This document shows, one piece after another, positions 26,101-38,100 of a DNA stretch of 64,000 nucleotides. The stretch's first letter is position 1, and every line of letters starts with the position of its first letter. The DNA is from Conus ventricosus (taxonomy: Eukaryota > Mollusca > Gastropoda > Neogastropoda > Conidae), in contig CM031595.1 in the NCBI GenBank assembly GCA_018398815.1, positions 139,689,679 through 139,753,678 on the forward strand, written 5' to 3'. Below the pieces are notes generated by a model. It was not told the origin of the DNA, did not search any database, and worked only from the letters and a program-made list of their open reading frames with translations. A program made the translations under genes and the position numbers.

Positions 26101-29100
26101 TCAGTCATTCAAAAAAAAAGAAAAAGAAAAAGAAAGACCCAAGAAACTCACCGGGAGTGATATATATCTGTTGCTGCGCAAAGACTTGTTTTCCCGGAAA
26201 AAAAAGGTTCTGAAATGTGAATAAAGGGATGCTACAAATGTAAAAGAAGAGGAGGACTCCTTTCTTCCTTCTTCTTTCACTTTTTTTCCTTTTTTTTTCC
26301 TCATTTTTCCCTATTTTCATCAAAAACAAAGCAAGTATTTTCCAAAGGGAGAAGTCTTTGAAAAACAACTAAAGTATGACATGGGAACAACACAGGGTAT
26401 TATTACAAAGAAACTTGTACAGAATCTCAGGCCCAAGCACACAAATATAATGATAACAGCCAATCTAGCACAGAAATATAATCATAACAACCAGTCTTCA
26501 CACAGAATTAAATCTGATTGCTTTATAATTGCAGCCCAGCCAACTGCAGAGGGCCATGTCAGGCTGTCACATTGCCAGAATAGATTCCATTTACACAAAT
26601 TTGAAAAAAAAAAGAATGTGTTGTATTCACTGGCACATTCAAACATAACTTCAGTGGTATGTGAATAATATTTTCATACCAAGTTTGGATCATATAGTAA
26701 TGGTAGAGAGCTGTGTCATATAGTAATGATAGTATACTACCACACACACCAAAAAAAAAAATGAAGTAGCTTGAAACACACATGGAGAAAGCAGAACAGT
26801 GACCTTCACTTCCCAAGGACATGAAATATGGAAAGGTAACAAGAAAAATCATGCTTGAACATCTTTGTTTGAACTGAAGGAACTCTTCTGTTGGAAAAAA
26901 AAGTGTACAGTACCTCTGAAGAATCAACCAAGCATAAAGCAATGCTTGAATTAATTGTGAAATGCTGAGAATAAGTCTCTTAAGCTTGCATTGGAATGAA
27001 CTCCTTACTGAAGGAACCAAACTGAACAAGTACAAATGAATGAAAACAGCTTCAGCTCTGATTCACACTGCGCATATCTCCTCAGATCTTGGCACATAAA
27101 CTGAAGCAAGGACCTGAATTCCAGGAGACTGATTCACAGTTAGATTCACATGAACCTCAGGTGAGCACCTGAGTAAGCTCTTCCTCAGTTGAGCTTTTCT
27201 TTCTTTTTTCTTTTGCTGAAGCCCACTGTAATACTGATGGTATAGTTTGTTTAGTATCCACATTATTGGCATAAATGCAGCAATGATAGCGTGCAGCACA
27301 AATGCACAGCCTCTGTTGCAGTCCCAGCAAGGCACACAGCCGACTTTACCAAGAGCACCAATACCCCCATACAACTGGCTCTGAGGACAGATAACAGTAG
27401 ACTGTGGATGTAGAAAACCAAAAACTTTTCAGAAACCATAGGAGTTTCACTGGAACTGGCAATGTTCTGAAGAAGTGGTGAACAAATTTCTAGACATTAC
27501 TGATGTACCAAATATGTTTGAGGTCAAACAAAACAAAACCATGAAGTTGTAAAAAAAAAAGCTTAAAACTGAAAAAAATAAACCTTTGGCTGCTCGACAA
27601 CAACAAATTGGATGCGGCCATCATGAAACATCCTACTAGAAGCAAAGCAGGGCAAAATTGTAACAAAAAGCATCATGGGAAAATACAAAATGAAAATCCT
27701 CCAAGTATCTATTAGAGTACAGTAATAGAATCAGCTTATAAGAATTCGAATGAAGAAACGGAATAACAACAACAAATAAATGGAAGCCAAAGAGAAAGCT
27801 GTTAAACAAAATGGAAGCAGATAGTCTAGTCTAGTTTGCAAAATCCAAATCTATTTAAAACAATACTGTGGGAAAAATTTCAACCATGACTCAGAATTCA
27901 ATCTGGAGTAGAAAACAGACAATGTATCGGAACAAAAATATACAACAGTAAAAAGAAGAAAACAGATTCATAATCATCATCCATATTTAAACACAAACGT
28001 TCTTATGGAACATAAGGGAATTTGTGGCGGAGCGCGATTATTCCGGTAATTTCCGGTAAGATGAAATTCTCAAAACAGGCCAGGCATGCGTAAAAGCATT
28101 CCGGTATGTTCCGGTAAGACAAAATCCTTAATGCAGGTCGCGCATGCATAAAAGTGCTTCCTTTTCGAAGTAACACGCTAGCAGTGAAGACGCACTCCGT
28201 GCTCTCGGAAAAAAATTTGCTGCTCTCTCAAATAATTTGCAAGGTAAGATCCTCATCCATCGAAGCCGACACGGTGTCTAACATGCCTCATGCTTTGTTA
28301 ATTGGTCATTCTATCATCAAACGTTTTGCTCAGCATATTTGTGATGCAGATGATGTGCGTTTGAACGCAAATATTAAGTTGCAAGACACTTGCTCTGTGG
28401 AGATAGTCGGCAGAGCAGGACTGACAGTGCACGGCCTTCTGCGCGATAACAAACTCTCCCAGGCATAATGAACAAGCTTAAACAACGACCCAACATCATC
28501 TTTCTTCAGATAGGAGGCAACGATTTCAGGCTTGGGACAAACACACGATGACTTAGTTATGGATATGTTGGCCTTGGCCTCTTTATTGAAAGGTAGATTC
28601 GGGGTGGAACACGTCATGTTCGGACAGTTGCTGCCAAGATTCAAAGCTGAACGAGCCGGAAATGGTGGTTTTTATCACAGCGAGAAGCAACAGAATTCAA
28701 CACATGGGCGCAACAAGTACTCCAACAGCAACACGCGGCATTTGAAGGAATCCCATACATCACATCATGGAACCACCACGAATACTTTTCTCTCAGACGC
28801 TCCAAAAGACACTTGTTTCTGAGTGAACGGTGTGCATCTGTCAAATCAGGGGCAGTTCAAGTTCTACAAATCAATCAGAGGAGCCTTGATAGTAGCATGC
28901 AACAAAGTACAAGGTAAAAACTGAATGCACACAAAGTAGTTACACAGGCAGTGATGTGTTTCACACTAAGCATTACCACAAGTACTTATGTGATGTTCTT
29001 GCTGCTTGGTCCCCTTTTCAGTCATGCTTTTACTATGTTGCTTAATCAGCACACATTTTTAAAAAAAAATAATAAAAAATAAAAAAAATTGGGGGGCGAA

Positions 29101-32100
29101 GAACTTTCACGGCAGACTCTGAATTTGTATTTTGGTTGCCCGTTTTATTATGTGCTTCAAAGGTCTGACCAGGATGTCCTTTTACTACAGATTATAAGTA
29201 GTAGCTATTTCAGGTCCCTCTTGTTTTGTTCATCAGCGCATGTCTTTCAGCAAGGTGGCCATGATATTGCCATGATATTATCCGTGATAGGTTTTGCAGC
29301 AATGCGGCTAGGTTAGCCGTGACCTTGACACATGTTTTCGACTTAATGCAGCATGTTTTCTACTCCTTGCAGCTACACCAGCGAGATCTTGCATGTTTCT
29401 CAGCGATGCAGCCATATTAACTGTGACCCGTGGTTGACATCTCGCATGTTTCTAATCGATGCAGCGACATCAGCTGTGCTCTTGCATGTTTCTCAGCAAT
29501 GCAGCCATATTAGCTGTGCCCCATATTGTTTTACAACTCAATGCAGCAACATCAGCTGTGCTCTTGCATGTTTCTCAGCAATGCAGCTATATTAGCTGTG
29601 CCCTATTGACCTTGCATGTTTATCGCAATGCAGCTATATTAGCTGTGCCCTATATTGTTTTATACCAATGCAGCTTCATCAGCTGTGCTCTTGCATGTTT
29701 CTCCGCAATGCAGCTATATTCAGGGATGAGAACAGATTTTTAAAAAGCAGAGGAGATTTTCTGTTGGGGGTCTGGGGGCAGAGCCCCAGTGGGTCAAGGG
29801 GCAACGCCCCTGCGGGGTCAGGGGGCACTGCCCCTGAAGCTGAAGCATTTTTTTAATATATAAAGAAAAATCCACATTTAAAACCATCAAAATATGTTTC
29901 TAGCCTTCAATTCAAACCTCAAATTCTGAGGGTTTTTTTTCTTTCTTTTTTTTTGTTTTTGTTTTTTGTCAAACATGCAAATGGATTTAATACAGGGCTC
30001 TCTGCGTTTGTGGCTGGTCGATTTACGTAAAAAATGGTTTTTTTTCCGAAAATTACCTGCCCTTGGCCCTGGTTCTATTATTAGTAACTAGACGTCTAGG
30101 TTTTGTTTCACAACATAAAGTCAAATGACGAATGTTTCAGCTAAACTGAGATAGTTTGACCATTGCAAATGAATGATAAAATATAACAAAGAAGAGAGCA
30201 AAAATCACCAACAGCTTACTTTCCAAAGTTTAATTGTTCTTCAATGCAGCGACACGCTGCCTGTGAACCAGGCGTTTCATGTGGTCAGCAATCGTAATGA
30301 AGCCACGACTTCCGAAGCTGATTTTCTTGTTGCAAGCTAGACATAACGCCTGCTCGTCACTGCTTTTGCATATGCTAATCTCTAACTTCTACTCCCACAC
30401 ACACCTCTTCCTCGAGCCAGTTTTCTTTCCAACGGTTGGGATTTTTTTTTTTTTTTTATTTTTTTTTTTTGCGATTTCGTTCGATGCCATGAATCACAGA
30501 TGACACTCGGTCGATCGGCGCTGTAAGCGGATGTGCAGTGGTTGGCCGAGTCAACCGAATAAAAACCAGCCCATTTTGGTATAAGCCTAGAGTTAGAATT
30601 AGATTAGACGAATAGGCTCTTTTAAAGTAGAGCCTCAATCGCTCTTATTTACTATACTAATCTCGCCGGAGGCGTCTCGCCGAGATTGGGAGCAAAGAAA
30701 ATCGCGATAGCTTTTTTTTTTTTTTCAGCTGAGATTTTTTCAAACGGCGGACTTTTTTTTTAAAGACGGCGGAACGGCGGAGAACGACGGAGCTGTTCTC
30801 ATCCTTGTATATTCGCTGTGCCCTATATTGTTTTATACTCAATGCAGCTACATCAGCTGTGCTCTTGCATGCTTATCCGCAATGCAGCTATATTAGCTGT
30901 GCCCTATATTGTTTTATACTCAATGCAGCTACATCAGCTGTGCTCTTGCATGGTTATCCCGCAATGCAGCTATATCAGCTGTGCCCTATGTTGTTTTCTA
31001 CTCAATGCAGCTACATCAGCTGTGCTCTTGCATGGTTATCCGCAATGCAGCTATATTAGCTGTGCCCTATATTGTTTTTATACCAATGCAGCTTCATCAG
31101 CTGTGCTCTTGCATGTTTCTCTGCAATGCAGCTATATTAGCTGTGCCCTATATTGTTTTATACTCAATGCAGCTACATCAGCTGTGCTCTTGCATGGTTA
31201 TCCGCAATGCAGCTATATTAGCTGTGCCCTATGTTGTTTTCTACTCAATGCAGCTACATCAGCTGTGCTCTTGCATGGTTATCCACAATGCAGCTATACT
31301 AGCTGTGCCCTAGATGTTTTATTACTCAATGCAGCTACATCAGCTGTGCTCTTGCAGGTTATCCGCAAATGCAGCTATATTACCTGTGCCCTATATTGTT
31401 TTATACTCAATGCACCTACATCAGCTGTGCTCCTGCATGTTTCTCCGCAATGCAGCTATATTAGCTGTGCCCTATATTGTTTTCTACTCAATGCAGCTAC
31501 ATCAGCTGTGACCTTGCATGTTTCTCAGCAATGCAGCTATATTAGCTGTGCCCTATTTTTTTTTATACTCAATGGAGCTACATCAGCTGTGCTCTTGCAT
31601 GTTTATCTGCAATGCAGCTATATTAGCTGTGCCCTATATTGTTTTCTACTCAATGCAGCTTCATCAGCTGTGCTCTTGCATGTTTTTCCACAATGCAGCT
31701 ATATTAGCTGTGCCCTTTATTGTTTTCTACTCAATGCACCTACATCAGCTGTGCTCTTGCATGTTTCTCTGCAATGCAGCTATATTAGCTGTGCCCTGTA
31801 TTGTTTTCTACTCAATGCAGTTACATCAGCTGTGCATGTTCTCATAATTTCCTATACTCAATGACCTTTTCAACCCGTGACCGCAATTAACCGTGAATAT
31901 GTTTTGCATGTTCTCAACAATTGTTCATCAAGGCAGCTACAGCGGCTGTGTGTGGGCATGTTTATAGATATCACTTTGCATGTTTTCCAGCGAGGCGGCT
32001 ACAGCAGCTCAGGTGTGGGTGGCATGTTTACATATATAACTTTGCACGTTTTCAGCAAGGCGGCTACAGCAGCGTGTCCCAGGTTTTCTACTCACGCAGG

Positions 32101-35100
32101 TTTCTCAGCAAGGTGGCTATACTAGCTGGGAACTCCGAATCACCAGTGTCTGTGAATTAACCGTGAAGAGTTTTTTGCAGGTTCTCAGCTATTTTTCCTC
32201 CGAATCACCAGCGTCTGTCAATTAACCGGGAAGAGGTTTTGCAGGTTCTCAGCTATTTTGCCTGAAGGTGGCTACGTCAGCGGGTGTGGGCATGTTTATA
32301 TATAACTCGGCAGGATGCGTTAGCCGCGACTGTGTATCGCAGGTCTCTTACATGGTAAGCCCCCTTTTCGTGTCGGAAGAATTGGTATTTTACAGATGCC
32401 AAAAACAAGACCGCAGAGACACCGAAGGCCTACATGGAAGGCGAGTGAGGACATAGCGGCCAGACCCAGCAACACACACACCCAGCCGAACAGCGAGGAA
32501 ACTGCACATGCCCATGACAACCCGACATGCCGCCCCCATGGCTCAACACATTCATGAGCAACATCACGGCCCAAATCGACACAAAATTCAACAGGCGTTG
32601 GAACGCATCCCCCACACGCCTACCATCATGCCACCTTCCCTGCCAGCACAACAGGCGACCGCCACACCCGCAGTGGCCCCCAGCACATCGACATGGCCGA
32701 CTTGGCACAACGGGCGGCCACCACACCCACAACGGCCTCCAGGGCACCACCAGCTCAGCAGGCTGCTGCGGACTGGCAGACCAGCATCGTGGGCCCAGTC
32801 CAAGACGTCCGTCCTACAAGGTAAAACCTGTAAATATGCTGTCACAGTCAATAACAAGTCAGGTACCACAAAAAATAAAAGAAAAAATATGGGCTGGGGA
32901 ATATATAGAGCTTAGTGCTATGATCGATAAAACGGAGCAGACAGAAGAATGTTACACGCTCCAGGTTGAAAATGGAGGGAAGTCCCCAGCACTCCAGCTG
33001 TCATACTGGAAAGATCTGCAGCACCAAACATACCTTGCTGAAAGCAATGCGAGTCACTAGTAGTTTGTCTTTGGCTGCCTAGTTCTCCTAGCTAGACAAG
33101 GGTAAGATCTGCATGTTACCAAATGCCTCTACACCTCAAATTTGCTCAACTGATACATTGCCCAGATTGCAGCTTCATATGTTGATTTGACAGGTTTTTA
33201 AATGGGTATCCATAGGGAAAAGACTACTCTCTGTACCCTACACACTTTTTCAAGCTCTGAGGACCAAAGCGAGTAGGGCAGGGAAAGGTAACAACTTTCT
33301 GAAATTCTAAGTGCCAAGATTCCAGGATAACTCAGTACAAAAGTTGGCACACAAATCAAACTTAAGTGTGAACATCTTGACTGGTTTGAGGAAGAGGAGG
33401 TCACAGACACAAGGTAGACCAGTAATCAAGAGCTGAAATGAAATGCCACGTAGATATGTCCTACAAAAATAGATTCTACATAGTTCAAGAGGAGAGCAAT
33501 GGATAAAAGAATTACAAGTCTGGTGAGTGTTGGCAATAAGCAACATCTGCCAAACAAGCAGCAGATTCACATCAAATTGGTTTAATTAGATGACAAAGTA
33601 ATGGTTAAAATTGGAGTCAAGACCAAAGAAGACTGAAGAGAAGAAATAAATTCCATAGCTTGCACATTCTCACTGGAAATTCTTCCATGCAAAGAAGAAA
33701 AGATAGAAGATGACTTGAAATTCTGCATGAGAACGAAAACAGATGGTCAGGAAATCTCATGTTTAGGGTTTGATTAGATCATGAATGATCAGTCTCAATC
33801 TGAAAGATTATGAGCACAGGATCATGTATGGATGAGGATCTGGCTCCCTTCCCTTTCATGCTTTTTCTTTATTTGAACAACCCAGCCATCGAGAGTATTG
33901 TTCAAGCCAAGTGGAGATAAGGCATTTGTCCGGACAGATATTTATGAGGAAAACTCCCTGCTTATGTATTGTCTATTGCTTCAAGTTTTCCGATCCCCTC
34001 TCCAGGAGACAACGGGATAAGCCTGATCTGCCAGGCTTTTTCTCTCATTTTCAATGCCACATTGAGTACTGTCACCATTCTGGGTACAGTGGGCAGACAA
34101 GACAAAATGAGATCATCTGTCCATGGCATCTGGAGGACTGAGCTTACATGTGTGTATCACTGATCACTTCATGAGCGCACATTTTAAATATTTCCTGGGT
34201 ATAAGTTGTACCAGTCCCTGGGCTCTGACTTCAACATGTCTATGTGCCTTTAAATTTCGCTATCTTCTTGCTCATCTCCTGAATCAGTTGACAGCAATCA
34301 GCCAGGCAATACTATTTTCAAAATACAGAAGGGGCAAAGGGTTTCATCTGACCTGCCAAGCTGATCCACATGTTTCTGAAAGTTAACTATGCGTTTCAAC
34401 TTGTGAAGGAACCAACGGTCAATCCTGGTCAGCTTCCACACGTCTTCTACTGTGTAGCCATCAAAGAAGGCCTGCAAATATGATGAAAAAATGTATTATA
34501 AGACAAAGACAAAAAGGGTACTGAACACAAAAGGTATTATGACTATTATGAAAGAAAAAAAAAAAAACATTGAAAATACAAATGACAAAAACTTTCCTAT
34601 CATGACCGAGATGAGGGAAGATAAATATGAAAAACCGGAATCAGACCAAAACGACTGGAAGAGGAAGTCAAACATATTTTGGTGGCATATTTGTATCAAA
34701 TTATTCAAATACCAGTTTCATGAACTCTTTATCCAGATTAATTTCTTGCTATGGAAACAAACATGTTTCGTTACCTACAGAAGCCATCTCATCCAAGGAA
34801 CAAACAAGCTAGTTACCTACAAAAGAACTACGATCATCCAAGAAACAAACATGATAATTATCCCAAAAGAAGTTGGATCATCCAAGAAACAAACATGATA
34901 ATTATCCACAAAAGAAGCTGGATCATCCAAGAAACAAACATGCTAATTATCCCCAAAAGAAGCAGGATCGTCTAAGGAACAAACAAGCTAGTCACCTACA
35001 AAAGAAGGTTGCTAACCAATCTGGTTCCATTTTGGTTCAGGTCTAAGTGGGCAATGTCTGAATATATTTGCATCAGAAAAAATTCTACTAAACAAATTGA

Positions 35101-38100
35101 TTTTGTACTAATGCAATATCTCCTCTGAAATGTGGCTTCAAAGCAACCAGACATTGACTATTAGCTGTAGATTGCCCAGAATTTCGCACTGAATCTTTGA
35201 CAAGATGATCCTCAGTGTGGCTGTTACCTCCCCTACAAGAGCTGGAATGAGTACCATGAAAAAAAAGTTACAGCTGACAAAGCAGAACTGATGGGACAGC
35301 CCCAAAAGTTGCATACAGTCACCTTGGCAATGGTGTGATACGGAAATTGTTGGGCACGCGCAGATTGTCATCGATGTTGAAGTCCTTTGGGTACTCTTTG
35401 CCGGCGGGCAGAGTGGACGTGAAACCCGCAACAGAGGGGTGGGTCATGCGCAGAGCTTTCTGAAGGCTCTCTTCAAATGTGCGACCAATCGCCATCACCT
35501 ACGGGAATCAGTTGATGTTTTTGTCAAATGAATTCACATTTTGTATACTTCATTTTCAGTTTTCCTTTACCATTAATTTTCAGACCATGCAGCAGCTGTA
35601 ATGTTTCATTTGGCGTCATATACTTTACCATGTCAGACCACAGCATTCCACGGCAGTTAGTTAGCTCTGCAGGCCGAGATTTTTTGTGGCTACATTAATT
35701 TTCAGACCATGCAGCAGCTGTAATGTTTCATTTTTTGAGAGATTTTCTCATCACATTTCTTAAAAGTCAATACCAAAAATATATCAGTGAAGAGGCAACA
35801 TCACTCAGAATTACTTCATCATACTGTTTAGGAAATGATTGTTAACGTTTTCTATTTAACATTTCACAACATAGTCAATATTAAATGTCTCCAGGCCACC
35901 CAAAATAAACCATGAATTTATATGTACAAAGACTAAGTTAATCTATCCTAGGAATTATCACTAAACACACACTCACACACACACACGCACACACTATACA
36001 GTCAATAAACACAACATATACAAACACACAAATCTGTATGCGTGCAAGTACACTCATTTTCTCACATGCAAACACAAAGAACGATATCTTTGTCACTTGT
36101 TGAAAACGTCCATGTTGGCACAAGGCAAAAGAACCACAACTCACCTCTCCCACACTTTTCATGGCACTGCCAATGTCTTTGGACGTGTTGTGGAATCGGT
36201 CCAGGTCCCAGCGCGGGATTTTGGTGACAATGTAGTCCAGACTGGGCTCAAAGCAGGCAGTAGTCATCAGGGTGGCGGAGTTTTGCAGCTCTGGCAGAGC
36301 AAAACCCATGGACAGCTTGGCCGCAATGAATGCCAGAGGGTACCTACATCCACAGACAAAATCAGGCAACCGGTTACGCTACATTTACAGTCTGAAAACT
36401 GCATGTGGTGCAATGTGGCGAGTATGTTTGCTTGTTTGTTTGTTCTTAAAACTTAACTCTTTTCCTATACATTCCAGCAGAACTAGTATTTCTTGTGGGC
36501 ATGCATACTGCATGGTCATGCAACCATTACCTATGTAACATTTTAGCAATTTGAAATTTGTCTTACTTCTGTGTTAGACTTCAGACCTAATCTGATCACT
36601 GGCATTATGGGATAGATAACTTCCATGCCTAATATCTAAAACAAATTGTAGATTATAATGAAAACAAAGGTTTTATGCGCTGCTGCATGCTCAGGCTATG
36701 GAGACAAGTGCTCGGTGGCAAGTTCCAAGCAGAGCAGAACACTGAAGTGTGCATACAAGAGTACCTATTGAACTCGGAGAAAACAACTGCTTACATCCAG
36801 CTAAACTCAATACTGAACTCGGAGAAAACAACTGCTTACATCCAGCTAAACTCAATACTGAACTCGGAGAAAACAACTGCTTACATCCAGCTAAACTCAA
36901 TACTGAACTCGGAGAAAACAACTGCTTACATCCAGCTAAACTCAAAAGTGGACTACAACTGAAAGAACAATATTTAAGTTCACCTCTTCCCAACTCAGTT
37001 TGAATCAACATATTGATGTTCAGGCTTTGAATACTCATGCTTCATCACTGCATATTCCTACACATCTGACTCTTACTGATTTCAAAGTAACTTTAAGAGA
37101 GCTTCATTTATACTGCTGTGAGGAATATTCAGTAATCAGACTGCATACAACCTGTCCTCCACCTAAAAAGTTCTGTCCCTGTTGCTAATTGTTCTTTTGT
37201 CCAAACATGATGATGACAACAGATGACGATGACAATTGCCATTTGTGATTCATCTGTGGATATGGTTACAGGTAGGCAACACAGATCTGTCAGTACAAAG
37301 AGGTAAGGGCAGTTGTGGCAATCAGTTTCTGTTGTAAAGTTAAATGATTTCACTCTTTTAATATAAACATGTAAGCACAACAAACATGAATGCAGAATAA
37401 AGACAGACACAGGTGTTACTGACCCAGTAGCCTTCGATGCCAGTGCTGAACTTCGAGAAAGGCGAGCGTTGATTTCAATGATGCAATAATCCAGAGACTC
37501 AGGGTGAAGAGCATACTGGATGTTGCATTCTCCCACAATCCCAAAGTGATGCACCACCTGATCAACATCACAAGTATGCATGTGTCAGTCCTGCAACTTT
37601 AAAATCAATCAATAAAAACATGTACTGAAGCCATCAGTTCAAAGATGGTAATGAAAACATATACTGAATTACACAGGTACTCCAAGGATTGTCCATACTT
37701 TCCCTTGGTTTAGTGTTGATTATTTTAGCTTACTTATTTCAGTTTATTAAACCTTTCATATGGAATTCAACCATAACATGTGATGGAAATGCAAAGAAAA
37801 CAGGGTTGTATGACTACATTCCTGCTTGTGTCCTTATACTTTCAGTCTGCTATGTGCCAATTCTTCTGAACAGTATGTCAGATTTTGTCGAAAGTCACAA
37901 TGCAAGTTGAAAAGAGAACTTAATTCTTGTAGAAAGCAAAAGAAATTTGCCACTTGGTGACTGTATTTCTGATTTTTGTCTCAAAGACAAAGAAACTCTC
38001 TTGCAGAAAACAAGTATCACGTGAGACAACAAATAACATCAGATTTTACATGCACCGTTGCAGTCGTCGCAGCCCTATGTTCCTCAAGGAATCACGAGGC

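Larger units (their letters stand above)
22936..28150. other. first part of intron 14, few recognisable features
   Basis: It contains a pure GT array at 23042-23116 and an imperfect GT array at 25080-25195. It also contains an unassigned minus-strand frame at 27063-27374 with a hydrophobic segment. The rest is AT-rich sequence in which I see nothing I can name. Confidence 0.55.

Noticed and set aside
29089..31860. CRISPR-like array
   Set aside because: Regular repeats are present, but units are contiguous minisatellites without unique spacers, and the DNA is eukaryotic.
30818..31864. 348-codon open frame suggestive of a repetitive protein ([15 protein letters not shown]…)
   Set aside because: It is the translation of the 85-bp minisatellite. 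Several other frames across the same units are also open, and the insertion of a transposon and unit indels show no protection of the frame.
36749..37038. Repeat peptide frames ([11 protein letters not shown] or [15 protein letters not shown])
   Set aside because: They translate the 45-bp minisatellite in intron 11. Both strands are open because 45 is divisible by three.
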